DNA of 64,000 bases from Albidovulum sp. (GCA_028823855.1 JAPPFL010000009.1:62001-126000); one strand, 5' to 3'; shown: positions 19,569 through 29,309, numbered from the stretch's first letter. Notes: generated by a model not told the origin, from the sequence alone. Translations and numbers: made by a program.

Positions 19569-20921
19569 ATGAAACAAAAAACGTTCAAATTTGCTGTGCT
19601 TGCCGTTTCGACCGCATTCACAACCCAAGCCATTGCGCAGGACATAACCCTGCGCTGGGCTCTGCATCCCGGTGCCGAGGCCGACGCCGTGGTCGAGTAT
19701 TTTGCGCCCAGATACGAGGAAGAGACCGGAATTAAGGTGATCGGCGAGATCCTTCCGGCCAACCAGCTTCGCGACCAGATGTCGATCGAGGCTATCGGCG
19801 ATACCGACCGCTGGGACATGGGATACCACAGTCCCGGTTGGTTTGGCACTTTTGCGCCGCACGTCCTCGACCTCACCCCGTTTATCGAGAACCACGGTTT
19901 CGACGTAAGCGCCTATCCGGACCTCGTGATCAACAGCCACATGACCTCAAGTGCCCGCGAGGGTGAGTATATCGCTCTTCCGACGACACCTGCGGCGCCG
20001 ATGCTGATCCATCGTGCAGACTGGTTCTCGCATCCGGACGAGCAGGCTGCTTTCGAGAAGGAGTTCGGGCGCGCGCTCGAAGTGCCGAAGACCTTCGAGG
20101 AACTGAGGGAGGTTGCGGGGTTCTTCACCCGCGAAGCCGGCGAAATGCTCGCGGGCGAGGAGCTTGAGCGAGACCTCTACGGCTGGACCGACGCGCTTGG
20201 CGCGGGCGTGGGGATAACTCGTAGCTTCATAGTTATCCTCTACTCTGCAGGCATCAGCGGTTGGGACGACAACTTCCAGCCCGATGTCGGCCACCCCATC
20301 GTAAACGAGGTCGCCGACTATTTCGTTGATCTCGCTAAGAACACGGCGCCGCGAGAGGCTCAGAATTGGGGATTCTTGGAAGGGCTCGAAATGTTCCGCG
20401 ATGGTCGCCTGGCAATGGCGACCATGTGGCCGCAGGGCGTGGGGATCGTCGAGACCGAGGGCGGCGACGCCATGGGCAACGTCGGCTACTCCACTTTGCC
20501 CCTCTGGGAAGGAAACATCAAAGGATACACTCAAGGCACGCCTTTCCTCGGCGGCGGCGGCGTGTTTATCTTTGATACCCCAAATGCCGACGAGGCGTTC
20601 AAGTTCCTTAAATGGATGTTGCAGGACAACGAGGTTGAATGGGGCAAGCGCAGTCTGCAATTCTCGCGCAAAGCCCATTTCCAGAGCGAGGAACTGCGAA
20701 CCCTCAGGCCCTTTTACAAGGGATTCCTGCCGACCTTCGAGCAAGTGCTCCAGTCGGTCTTCATCCGTCAGGGAATTCCGGAGTACGGCGCGGTTATGTG
20801 GGGCGGCGCGACTGACTACATTACCGACGTCTTTTCGGGCGACCTTACGCCGGAGCAGGCACAGGAGCGCTGGGTCGCAAACATGACCGACTCGTTCAAG
20901 GCCGCAGGATACCTCCAGTAA
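19569..20921 (+). CDS. Extracellular sugar-binding protein (ABC, family 1 solute-binding)
   Basis: A 450-residue protein with a Sec signal peptide (about 1-22, ending ...FTTQAIA) and the SBP family 1 fold (VVEYFAPRYEEETGIKVIGE near the N-terminus, later a long C-terminal helical half). It has the strongest ribosome-binding site of the region, GAGGAGG, 7 bases before the ATG. It binds a sugar or polyol in the periplasm and delivers it to the permease pair downstream. The ligand is unknown. A strong hairpin separates it from the permeases, which suits higher expression of the binding protein. Confidence 0.9.
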   Translation: MKQKTFKFAVLAVSTAFTTQAIAQDITLRWALHPGAEADAVVEYFAPRYEEETGIKVIGEILPANQLRDQMSIEAIGDTDRWDMGYHSPGWFGTFAPHVLDLTPFIENHGFDVSAYPDLVINSHMTSSAREGEYIALPTTPAAPMLIHRADWFSHPDEQAAFEKEFGRALEVPKTFEELREVAGFFTREAGEMLAGEELERDLYGWTDALGAGVGITRSFIVILYSAGISGWDDNFQPDVGHPIVNEVADYFVDLAKNTAPREAQNWGFLEGLEMFRDGRLAMATMWPQGVGIVETEGGDAMGNVGYSTLPLWEGNIKGYTQGTPFLGGGGVFIFDTPNADEAFKFLKWMLQDNEVEWGKRSLQFSRKAHFQSEELRTLRPFYKGFLPTFEQVLQSVFIRQGIPEYGAVMWGGATDYITDVFSGDLTPEQAQERWVANMTDSFKAAGYLQ

Positions 20922-20934
20922 GAGGCTCTTGCTT

Positions 20935-20961
20935 CCATCCCCCGGCAGAGCCGGGGGATGG
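20935..20961 (+). other. Strong intergenic hairpin between binding protein and permease genes
   Basis: CCATCCCCCGGC and GCCGGGGGATGG form a perfect 12-bp stem with a 3-base AGA loop. It is not followed by a T-run, so it is more likely an mRNA-stabilising or processing element than a terminator, comparable in position to the malE-malF intergenic structure. The ATG at 20958 lies inside the right arm, which argues against that codon as the permease start. Confidence 0.75.
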
Positions 20962-20993
20962 TACTTCTCCCGCGTCCAAGTCCAGCGGCACCC

Positions 20994-21884
20994 ATGGCGG
21001 ACACGCGTTCACGATTCACGCGAGGCTGGTGGTTTCTCGCGCCGGGTCTCCTGCTGATGACCCTCATCGTGACAGTGCCGCTATTCATGGCCTTCCGCTA
21101 CAGCGTGCACCGAGTATTTCTCTACCGGTTCGATGATCAGGTCTTCGTCGGTCTTGCGAACTACCTCCGGGCGTTTCGAGATCCATTGTACATCAATGCG
21201 CTGAAAACCACCGTCTACTTTACGCTTGGCTGCCTCGTGCTCTCCGTCGTGCTTGGGCTTCTCGTCGCGTTTATGCTGAGTTCGCGCCAGGTGCGCATGC
21301 GTCCTACCTGGCTTGCGCTCTTCCTTGTCCCGTTCGTGGTGACCCCCGTCGTCGCAGGAATTGCGTGGCGCTTTTTCATGTGGCAGCAGGAGTTCGGCGT
21401 CATCAATCAAATTTTCGGCGCCCTTATTGGCTCGTCCCCGTATTGGCTGCTCGAGCGCGAGACGGCGCTAATTGCAGCAATCATCAGCAACTCGTGGCAC
21501 CTGACCCCTCTTGCGATACTGGTGTTCTATGCCGCGCTGACGACCATTCCGGACGAACTCTTCAAAGCGGGGAAAACCGACGGGGCGGGTCCGATCCAGT
21601 TGTTGTGGTACATTGTGCTTCCAATGCTGCGTCCGCACATGCTGTTCGTGTCGATCATACTTATTACCTCTGCGTTTCGGGAGTTCGATATGATCTGGTC
21701 GCTCACCGGGGGCGGTCCCGGGCGCGCTACGACTGTCCTGTCGATATACGCTTACGATCGCGGAATTGCCAATCAGGACATGGGGATGGGTAATTCCATC
21801 GCTTTCTCCATGTTTATCATCATGGCGGTGGCGGCCTGGATATATATTACAGTGTATCGCCGCGTCCTGGAACATGACGAATGA
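20994..21884 (+). CDS. Sugar ABC transporter permease (MalF/UgpA type)
   Basis: A protein of 296 residues with six predicted membrane helices. The EAA coupling-helix motif (PDELFKAGKTDGAGPIQLLW, about 195-214) contacts the ATPase. The frame is open from an ATG at 20958, but that codon is buried in a stable hairpin, so the ATG at 20994 (MADTRSRFTRGWWFLAPG) is preferred. The stop overlaps the next permease start by 4 bases (ATGA at 21881-21884), typical of heterodimeric permease pairs. Confidence 0.9.
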   Translation: MADTRSRFTRGWWFLAPGLLLMTLIVTVPLFMAFRYSVHRVFLYRFDDQVFVGLANYLRAFRDPLYINALKTTVYFTLGCLVLSVVLGLLVAFMLSSRQVRMRPTWLALFLVPFVVTPVVAGIAWRFFMWQQEFGVINQIFGALIGSSPYWLLERETALIAAIISNSWHLTPLAILVFYAALTTIPDELFKAGKTDGAGPIQLLWYIVLPMLRPHMLFVSIILITSAFREFDMIWSLTGGGPGRATTVLSIYAYDRGIANQDMGMGNSIAFSMFIIMAVAAWIYITVYRRVLEHDE

Positions 21885-22726
21885 TTTCGCCCCGCGCCAA
21901 ACGCCGGCTACTGGTCGTGCTGCTGCACGTAATGCTCGGCCTGTGGCTCATTTACTCGGTTCTACCGCCGGTTATGCTCATTGCGGCTTCATTCAACTCG
22001 ACGGCACTCTTTCGCTCGCCTCTTGACCTCCTGCTGCTTAGGGAGTTTACGTTCGCGAACTTCGGCGAGGCATTTACGCGGGGCGCCTTTTGGTTCTTCT
22101 TCCAAAACTCGATCATCATCTCTTCCGCCGCGGTCGTTATCACTCTCGTGGTCTGCGTGCCGATGGCATACGGCCTATCCAAGATTTCGGGACGCGCGAG
22201 GTCGGCCGTGTCCTTCGCGGTGCTCGCGATGCGATTCATTCCGTATGTGGTGCTTGCTCTGCCTCTGTTTCTTCTCTACGTCAATCTTGGCCTGGCAGGG
22301 TCGCGGGCCGGCCTGCTGCTTGCGCATCTCGCAATTCACATTCCCTTCGCGACCTGGATGCTTATCGGATACTTCGAGTCCGTTCCCGAGGAACTCGAAA
22401 AGGCCGGTATCATTGACGGCTGCTCGCCCTGGAACCTGTTCTGGAACGTGACTCTGCCGGTGGTGCGCCCCGGTGTCATCGCGCTTGCGATACTCGTGTT
22501 CGTGATGTCGTGGAACGAGTATCTCTTCGCGCTGTTTCTCGCGGGATCGAATGCGCAACCGCTTACGGTGGGAATCACGCGGTTCCTCGGCGGGGCGGAG
22601 GCCGGGGTGGAATACGGCGTCATCGCGGCGTATTCAGTACTGATCGTCGCTCCGGTAATCGTATTCGCACTTGCAGCAAACCGCTATATCGTGAGTGGAA
22701 TGACGGCGGGAGCGGTGAAGGGGTAG
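21881..22726 (+). CDS. Sugar ABC transporter permease (MalG/UgpE type)
   Basis: A 281-residue inner-membrane protein with about six helices and the EAA motif PEELEKAGIIDGCSPWNLF (about 166-184), typical of MalG-type subunits. It pairs with the permease immediately upstream (4-base overlap) and with the divergent MsmK-like ATPase. No catabolic gene follows in the operon, so the transported sugar cannot be inferred from context. Confidence 0.9.
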   Translation: MISPRAKRRLLVVLLHVMLGLWLIYSVLPPVMLIAASFNSTALFRSPLDLLLLREFTFANFGEAFTRGAFWFFFQNSIIISSAAVVITLVVCVPMAYGLSKISGRARSAVSFAVLAMRFIPYVVLALPLFLLYVNLGLAGSRAGLLLAHLAIHIPFATWMLIGYFESVPEELEKAGIIDGCSPWNLFWNVTLPVVRPGVIALAILVFVMSWNEYLFALFLAGSNAQPLTVGITRFLGGAEAGVEYGVIAAYSVLIVAPVIVFALAANRYIVSGMTAGAVKG

Positions 22727-24295
22727 AAGAATCCATCGCCCAAGGGCGACGACTTAAACGAGGGCTTAATCGCGCGTGAGAACCGAGATGCCGCGATCGC
22801 CCGCGCAGAGCGATCTTGCGGACATCGCCGCATGGGTTGAATCGCCTGACATTGCTAGGCGATGCGGCAGGAACGCTAAACATCGATTTAATTCAACGCA
22901 TGGCTTTCGCGGATACCGCAATCTTTCGGCAAATTAGGGAGTGCCGAGCTTGTCAATGTATCGTAATTGAGTCATCCATTCGCGCATGGCGACGTGACTG
23001 CAGATTCCGATGCATTTGAACAAAATTCCGATTGCGCTTGAACGCGCCGCGGCCCGCCGAATGCGGCTTCGCGGCGATGTTGCCTGATCGGATCCTCCCT
23101 TGGTTGAACTTCCGATTTCCTTTGGATCGTCGTGGATGATCCGAAGTTTTGCCAAGCCCGTTCGACTGCGGCGACGGTCGGCCCGAACCTTGAAGCCGGG
23201 CCTGTGTCGCCACCGGTCGCATTGCGACGTCCGCGTTTGGCCGCTTCCTGCGACTCGCGGGCTTGGGCGGCATCGTGGTTCAGGCTCTTGGCCAGGATTC
23301 GACTGTGTGCGCGGCGTTACCGACAGGTCCAATAGGCGATTCAAGATTGAGGAACCGTTGAAATTCCGAGGCGGCAATCCAGTTCGAAGATCCGCGGGAG
23401 CCGGCATTGCAAAATAATCGCGGCCGGAAGCCGAGTAGAGGCCCCAGTGCTAGTTGGACGAACTTCGGCGAGTTCGATTGGCAAAGTATACGTGGTCTGC
23501 GACCTTGGGAATTTACCTGCGAGCCGACTGACCGGCAGTCTTCCGATCAGCGTTTCCGGGATTTGAGTCCTCGAGTGGCCGCCGCCTGGCGAGTTGAACT
23601 ATTGGGAGGGCATGCTATTCGGGCCATGAACGTTATTTGGGCCGCCATCGATAGGCAAGCAATTGGCAGCCGGTGCGTTTAGTTGAATTTCGCCTAGCGT
23701 GGCTCTGTTTGCCTGTAAATGATACGCCTTGCAGTGAAAGTGAAACGGAGATTGCAGCCGGGATAAGTATGCCGCAAATTTGCAGGAAAAAATTGGCATA
23801 ACCGGTTGCCTTGCGGGCTGCGCCCCGGTTCGAACAGGTTTCTTCCTTTGTCATTGGCAGTCCGACGGCCGATTTCATTGCGGACAATTGGACGGTGCGC
23901 AGCTTTCCGGGGGACAACACGCGCCCCGCGCGGGACGACAGGGGCGGGACTGAATTTTCCTCGGCAAAGGCAGGCAGGGGTCGGACCGGCTCGAGTGCGG
24001 GTTGCGCAGCGCCTCGGTGTCCGGGCCGCGCGGAATGCCCGGCGTCCGTCCCGCTGCCTTCAGCCGGCAGACTGTCCCGCAGGGAAACCGCCGGGACCGC
24101 GCTCCCGGCCTTGCCTGCAAACCGGAACGTCCATACGGCCCCTGCATTTCTATTCCAGCACGAGGTTCTGTTTCCGGGAGGCAGGCAAATGGCGCATCCA
24201 GCAGAAAGTCCTCCTTGGCGCATTTGCTCGCAATATCAGGAGATTCTCGTGTAAGAGCCATCGGAAGTTGACTTGGAGCAATCGGAAGGCTAGGG
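22727..24295. other. 1.6-kb gap with repeat copy B, no intact gene
   Basis: Between the sugar permease and the TRAP gene there is no open frame with family similarity. It contains repeat copy B (about 23000-23165). The last 500 bases (about 23800-24290) are visibly more GC-rich and resemble the following TRAP block in composition, so a composition boundary lies near 23.8 kb. Confidence 0.55.
23000..23165. repeat. Dispersed diverged repeat, copy B
   Basis: This is the direct-orientation partner of the copy at about 11426-11590. The palindromic end is degraded here (GGATCGTC / GATGATCC). Compared as plus-strand frames, both copies read LQIPM...LERAA.RRMRL.GDVA and PPLVELPI.FGSS, but copy B has an in-frame stop. 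It has no recognised family and may be a non-autonomous mobile element or a pair of decayed paralogues. Confidence 0.6.
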
Positions 24296-25429
24296 ATGAA
24301 ATTGATCTCGATTGATATGTTTCAGGCGAATTCATATGACGGTTTGCCCGGGAAAATGCGCGCTCTTGGACAGAATCTGATGCCTATGATCCTGGATGCA
24401 GTCCGCTGCGCGGTATTTGCATCGTTTACTGCGGGCATTCTTGCCGCATATTCGGAAAGCGCTGACGCGGAACCGGTCACGCTTCGGCTGCACACGTTCA
24501 ATTCGCCCAGGTCAATTGCTGTCCAGCAATTCCTGCTGCCATGGGCGGAGGAAATCGAGGAAAGGTCCGGAGGGCGGGCAATAGTCGAGGTGTATCCTGC
24601 CATGCAGCTTGGCGGCCGGCCATCCGATCTCTATGCGCAGGCGCGGGACGGCGTGGTCGACATCGCGTGGACCCTTCCCGGCTATACTGCGGGGCGATTC
24701 CCGCTGACCGAGGTTTTCGAGCTGCCCTTCGTTTGCGGCGATGCGGAAGCGACAAGCCGGGCGTTGAACGAGTTCCACAGAACCCGCATGCAGGACGAGT
24801 ACGGGGACACTCACCCGCTGGTGTTCCATGCTGCGGCGGCGGGCCATATCCACACGACCGACAAGCAGGTCCTGACACTGGAAGACCTCGCGGGATTAAA
24901 GATTCGCGCTCCGTCCCGGACAAGCGCGGAGATCCTCGAGGCGCTTGGCGCGGTTCCGGTCGGCATGCCGATCCCGCAAGTTTACGAGGCGCTGTCGCGA
25001 GGTGTCGTGGAAGGAACCTGGATTCCCTGGACCATCATGCGGCCCTTCCGTTTGCACGAAGTGACAAGTTATCACACCGAGTTGTCCCTATTCTGCCCGC
25101 TGTTCGTGATGACTATGAACCGGTCTCGCTACGACGGGCTGCCGGAGGATATCAGGAAGATCATTGATGAAACCACGGGACCGGCCCTGGCCGCACGACT
25201 CGGACGCCTGTGGCAGGATGATGAGAAACCCGGCCGCGACATCGCTCTGGAACTGGGCCACCCGATTGTCTCGCTTTCCGGTCCGGAGCGACAGCGTTGG
25301 CGGGACGTGACCCAACCGGTTATCGACAGCTGGCTCGGAAAGGTCGGCGCCATGGGGCAAGACGGGATGACCCTTCTCGAGGATGCAAGGCGTCTGGTCG
25401 ACAAGTACAGTCATGAGCCGCGCCGGTAA
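24296..25429 (+). CDS. dctP: TRAP transporter substrate-binding protein (DctP family)
   Basis: A protein of up to 377 residues. A hydrophobic export signal (about 30-55, ending YSESADA) is followed by the TRAP binding domain: VTLRLHTFNSP, the GGRPSDLYAQARDGVVDIAW stretch, and KIRAPSRTSAEILEALGAVPVGMP containing the carboxylate-binding Arg. AAGG precedes the ATG at 24296. An ATG at 24356 would give a shorter, more ordinary signal peptide and is an alternative. It binds an organic acid or similar anion in the periplasm for the DctQM pump encoded next. Confidence 0.88.
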   Translation: MKLISIDMFQANSYDGLPGKMRALGQNLMPMILDAVRCAVFASFTAGILAAYSESADAEPVTLRLHTFNSPRSIAVQQFLLPWAEEIEERSGGRAIVEVYPAMQLGGRPSDLYAQARDGVVDIAWTLPGYTAGRFPLTEVFELPFVCGDAEATSRALNEFHRTRMQDEYGDTHPLVFHAAAAGHIHTTDKQVLTLEDLAGLKIRAPSRTSAEILEALGAVPVGMPIPQVYEALSRGVVEGTWIPWTIMRPFRLHEVTSYHTELSLFCPLFVMTMNRSRYDGLPEDIRKIIDETTGPALAARLGRLWQDDEKPGRDIALELGHPIVSLSGPERQRWRDVTQPVIDSWLGKVGAMGQDGMTLLEDARRLVDKYSHEPRR

Positions 25430-25973
25430 GCGGGAGGCCGGCAAGGAAACAGGAAACCTTTCGCGCGGCCGGGCGCTTCATTCGCCGGGTGGCCGGGTTG
25501 GTGCCATCCTCGAGAATCTGGCCGGCGCGGTCGCGATGGCGGGAGGCATACTCCTGACCGCGGTCATGGGGATGACCGTGGTCAGCGTGTTCGGACGCTA
25601 CGTTCTCGATGCACCGATTCCCGGCGACTACGAGCTCACCGAGCTTGCCTGCGGGGTGGCGGTTTTTGCGTTCTTCCCCTACTGCCACGCCAAGAACGGC
25701 AACATCGTCGTCGGCTTCGTCACCGGCAGAATGCATCCTCGCTACAAGGCGGCGCTGGACGCGTTGCACAATATTGTCTTCGCCATCGTCGCCTGCCTGA
25801 TTACCTGGCGCCTGTTTGTCGGCGCCGTGCAGAAACTCGCGGACGGCGAGACAACGATGTTTCTGGGCGCGCCGCTCTACTTGGCATACTTTCCCGCGCT
25901 CGCCGGAGCCGGGCTGCTGGTCGCGGTCTGCGTGTTGAAAGCCTGCTGTCACCTGCAAGCCCTGAGACAATGA
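25413..25973 (+). CDS. dctQ: TRAP transporter small permease (DctQ family)
   Basis: A 186-residue protein with four hydrophobic helices. The central motif (VFGRYVLDAPIPGDYELTEL) is the DctQ signature. It forms the membrane complex with DctM and couples ion gradients to uptake of the bound substrate. The ATG at 25413 overlaps the end of dctP by 17 bases. The hydrophilic N-terminal 35 residues are longer than usual, so a later start is possible. Confidence 0.85.
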   Translation: MSRAGKREAGKETGNLSRGRALHSPGGRVGAILENLAGAVAMAGGILLTAVMGMTVVSVFGRYVLDAPIPGDYELTELACGVAVFAFFPYCHAKNGNIVVGFVTGRMHPRYKAALDALHNIVFAIVACLITWRLFVGAVQKLADGETTMFLGAPLYLAYFPALAGAGLLVAVCVLKACCHLQALRQ

Positions 25974-27286
25974 CGTCTGTCGAGTACGGCGGCCTCCTTT
26001 TCGTCATCTGCCTGGTGCTGATCGCATTCAGGATGCCGGTTGGTGTGGCAATGTTTGCGGTTGGCGGCTTCGGTTTCGCCTCGCTCGCGGGGTGGTCGGC
26101 ATTCCTCAATTTTCTGAATACCGGACCGTTCGGCCGGGTATCAAGCTACACTCTCTCGGTCATTCCGCTGTTTCTGTTGATGGGACAGTTTGCAACAAGG
26201 GCCGGACTTGGCCGCTCGCTGTTCGAATCGGCCCGCGCCTGGGTCGGGCACTACCGCGGCGGATTAGCGATCTCGGCCATTTGCGGATGCGCGGCGTTCG
26301 GTTCCATTTGCGGATCCTCGATCGCAACCGGGGCGACGATGGCGTCCGTGGCTCTCCCCGAAATGAGGCGATCCGGATATTCAGGCGCGCTGTCCACCGG
26401 CACAATTGCCGCCGGCGGCACGCTCGGTATCTTGATTCCTCCTTCGATCGTGCTGATGATCTATGCCGTCATTACCGAACAGTCCGTCGGAAAGCTGTTC
26501 TTGGCAGCACTGATCCCCGGAGTCATCGCTACGATCGGCTATGCGGTTGCGATCGGCATCTATGTAAGGCTTTATCCGATGTCGGGTCCGGCCGCGCCGT
26601 CCGTACCGGTCGGCGAGCGCATCCGGAGCCTTGGCGCCGTGTGGCCGGTCGCAGCAATCTTCCTGTCTGTTATCGGGGGAATCTATCTCGGCGTGTTCAC
26701 GCCGACCGAGGCCGCCGCAATCGGGGCCGCGGCGACTTGCGTTCTGGCGATCGCATCCGGCCGGATGGACCGGGCGGCGTTTGCGTCGAGCCTGCTCGAG
26801 ACAGCGAAAGCCACCGGGATGATCTTTCTGATCCTGATCAGCGCCGAGATCTATAACGGCTTTCTTGCGCTTTCACAGGTTACGGCCGGACTGGCTGATC
26901 TGCTGGCAGGATCCGGGCTTTCCCCGATGTCGATCCTGATCGGCCTCCTGCTTGTCTATCTTGTCCTCGGCTGCGTGATGGACAGCCTTGCCATGATTCT
27001 GCTGACGGTACCGGTGTTCTTTCCGCTGCTGACCGGACTCGACTTCGGATACGCAGAGGACGAGATCGCCATCTGGTTCGGCATTCTGACCCTTATCGTC
27101 GTGGAGATCGGGCTGATTACGCCGCCGATCGGCCTCAACGTCTACGTGATCAACGCCCTCGACAGAGAGACGCGGCTCGGCGAGTCCTTCAGGGGCACTG
27201 TTCCGTTCCTGTTGAGCGGCATCGTTCTTCTTGCGACGATCTTGTACCTGCCTGCGATGTGCCTCTGGCTTCCCGGCCGGGCCTAG
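25970..27286 (+). CDS. dctM: TRAP transporter large permease (DctM family)
   Basis: A 438-residue protein with about 12-13 membrane segments. DctM landmarks: GSSIATGATMASVALPEMRRSGY near residue 110-135, GTLGILIPPSIVLMIYAV, and ITPPIGLNVYVIN near the C-terminus. It is the transport subunit of a tripartite Na+ or H+-driven importer. Its start overlaps the dctQ stop by 4 bases. The substrate is unknown; no catabolic gene lies in the cluster. Confidence 0.93.
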   Translation: MTSVEYGGLLFVICLVLIAFRMPVGVAMFAVGGFGFASLAGWSAFLNFLNTGPFGRVSSYTLSVIPLFLLMGQFATRAGLGRSLFESARAWVGHYRGGLAISAICGCAAFGSICGSSIATGATMASVALPEMRRSGYSGALSTGTIAAGGTLGILIPPSIVLMIYAVITEQSVGKLFLAALIPGVIATIGYAVAIGIYVRLYPMSGPAAPSVPVGERIRSLGAVWPVAAIFLSVIGGIYLGVFTPTEAAAIGAAATCVLAIASGRMDRAAFASSLLETAKATGMIFLILISAEIYNGFLALSQVTAGLADLLAGSGLSPMSILIGLLLVYLVLGCVMDSLAMILLTVPVFFPLLTGLDFGYAEDEIAIWFGILTLIVVEIGLITPPIGLNVYVINALDRETRLGESFRGTVPFLLSGIVLLATILYLPAMCLWLPGRA

Positions 27287-27440
27287 CAGCCCCTGTCGCC
27301 TTCCGGCGCGCCGGTCATTGTGAAGCGCTGGCAGGTGTGCGAGGATACCGCGGGTTACAAAGGGCGGGCTCTCAAGTTGCGCCATGCAACGACGCCAGGC
27401 CGAAGACATTGCGGTATTCTCTGGCGACCGGGATCACGGC

Positions 27441-29207
27441 ATGACAAACGACACGATAGACCCTCGTTCCGAAGCTAGGCGGCATCCCGACGAGAAGATT
27501 CCGGTATTGCTTGCCTTGGGCCTTGCACTGCAGCTTGCCTGCCTGGTGCTGCCGGGGGCGGTGATGATTCCGACAGTCGTATTCCGGGCGGCCGGTCAGC
27601 CTGAAGATGTCCTGTTGTGGGCCGTGTTCGCTTCGGTTGCGGCTTGCGGCGCAACCACGATACTTCAAGCGCGGAGGTTCGGCCGGATCGGGTCCGGCTA
27701 TATTCTCGCGATCGGAACATCGGGGGCTGCGATCGCAGTCAGCATCGCCGCCCTCGCGGCAGGTGGCCCGGCGCTGCTTGCCAGCCTAGTCATTGTCCTG
27801 GCCATGGTCCAGTTCATGTTCTCAGCGCGACTTTCGCTGTTCCGGCGCATTCTCACGCCGACCGTGACCGGGACGATCCTGATGCTGACGCCGGTTACAA
27901 TCATGCCGGTCATGTTCGAGCAAATGGCGAATGTACCGAGCGGCACGCCGCCGCAGGCTTCGCTGCTCAGCGCGCTGACAACCCTGGTCGTGATAACCGG
28001 AATCTCGCTGGCTGCGAAAGGACGGGCGCGCCTGTGGTCGCCCGTTGTCGGAATCATTGCGGGCTCGACCGTCGCCGGCATGTTCGGTCTCTATGACATC
28101 GAGCGAATTGCCCGCGCGTCGTGGATCGGTATTCCGAGGCCGGTATGGTCAGGTTTGGACCTGGATTTCGGGATTGACTTCTGGGTTCTGCTTCCTGCCT
28201 TCCTGTTCATCTCCCTGGTCTGCACGATGCAAACCATCAGCGGCGCCATTGCGATCCAGCGGGTATCGTGGGCCGGGAGCCGGGCGGTGGACTTCCGGGC
28301 GGTGCAGGGCGCCGTGGCCGCCGACGGGACGGGCAATCTGCTGTCGGGCCTGGCCGGCACGATGCCGCTCGGTTTCCGGCCGACGGGTGCGTCGATGGTC
28401 GAGATTACCGGGATAAGTTCTCGCAGTATTGGCGTCGCGCTAGGAGCGGTGCTGATCGTACTGGCGTTCATTCCCAAGGCGCTGGCCGTGATCCTTGCGA
28501 TACCCGGTCCGATCATCACCGCGTTCGTCTTGGTCACGATGGCAGCGATATTTATTGTCGGCATGAAGTTGATCATCCAGGATGGAGTCGACTATCGCAA
28601 TGGACTGATCTCCGGGATCTCGTTCTGGATCGGCGCGGGATTTCAAAGCGGCGCGATCGTTCCCGTGCGCGGCTCGGGGTTTGCGGATGCGTTCCTGCAG
28701 AACGGGATGCTGACCGGAGGCGTCGCGGCCATCGTCTTGACCATCTTCGTGGAACTCGCAAAGCCGCGCCACCGCCGGATAGAGGCCGAGCTCGATTTGT
28801 CCGCGCTGCGCGATATCCAGGAGTTCATCAGTGAATTCGCGTCGCAGAGGGGTTGGGGCGCGCAGATGGAAAGCCGCCTTAAGGCCGTCTGCGAAGAGAC
28901 GCTGCTGACTCTACTGCAACACGCCGAGAGCGGAAAGGATATCGGGCAGCGTCGTCTGCTCCTCACCGCGCGCGGCGAGGATCGCGGAGCGGTGCTGGAA
29001 TTCATTACCTCAAAGGGCGAGGAGAACATCCAGGACCGGTTTGCGCTGTTGGGCGAGGCAAGCGCCGGGGCAATGATCGAGCGCGAGGTATCTCTGAGAT
29101 TGTTGCGTCATCTTGCCTCCTCGGTTCATCACAAGCAGTATCACGACACGGATATCGTGACCGTTCGCGTGGAACCGCACGGCGCGGGGATCTCCCGGCG
29201 GATCTAG
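27441..29207 (+). CDS. NCS2-family nucleobase permease fused to a GHKL-like C-terminal domain
   Basis: A 588-residue protein. Residues about 20-440 form an NCS2/SLC23-type permease with about 12-14 helices (TIVIFRAAG-like loops, GNLLSGLAGTMPLGFRPTG in the substrate region, IPGPIITAFVLVTMAAIFIVG). Residues about 450-588 are soluble and resemble an RsbW/HATPase_c2 fold: CEETLLTLLQHA in the place of the N-box helix and MIEREVSLRLLRHLASSV in the place of the ATP-lid helix. The N-box Asn is missing, so ATP binding is doubtful. The family imports xanthine, uric acid or uracil with protons. The start at 27441 is preferred over 27384. It lies just downstream of a TRAP operon. Confidence 0.8.
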   Translation: MTNDTIDPRSEARRHPDEKIPVLLALGLALQLACLVLPGAVMIPTVVFRAAGQPEDVLLWAVFASVAACGATTILQARRFGRIGSGYILAIGTSGAAIAVSIAALAAGGPALLASLVIVLAMVQFMFSARLSLFRRILTPTVTGTILMLTPVTIMPVMFEQMANVPSGTPPQASLLSALTTLVVITGISLAAKGRARLWSPVVGIIAGSTVAGMFGLYDIERIARASWIGIPRPVWSGLDLDFGIDFWVLLPAFLFISLVCTMQTISGAIAIQRVSWAGSRAVDFRAVQGAVAADGTGNLLSGLAGTMPLGFRPTGASMVEITGISSRSIGVALGAVLIVLAFIPKALAVILAIPGPIITAFVLVTMAAIFIVGMKLIIQDGVDYRNGLISGISFWIGAGFQSGAIVPVRGSGFADAFLQNGMLTGGVAAIVLTIFVELAKPRHRRIEAELDLSALRDIQEFISEFASQRGWGAQMESRLKAVCEETLLTLLQHAESGKDIGQRRLLLTARGEDRGAVLEFITSKGEENIQDRFALLGEASAGAMIEREVSLRLLRHLASSVHHKQYHDTDIVTVRVEPHGAGISRRI

Positions 29208-29309
29208 GCCTTGCGCAGTCTCTTGCCGGAAACACTCGGTTGACAGGGACCACTGGTCTGGCCTAGCGTAGTCGAAACGGCTCAACCAATGAGACTAGGG
29301 AGAATGCAC

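Noticed and set aside
23806-24315. Long overlapping open frames on both strands before dctP
   Set aside because: All frames are open mainly because of high GC; the translated sequences are rich in Arg, Pro, Ser and Ala, with no family pattern and no good ribosome-binding site.
24296-25973. Reading the gene set as a dicarboxylate (dctPQM) system by name
   Set aside because: The TRAP fold is clear but ligand-binding residues cannot be matched to C4-dicarboxylates; the dct symbols denote family only.
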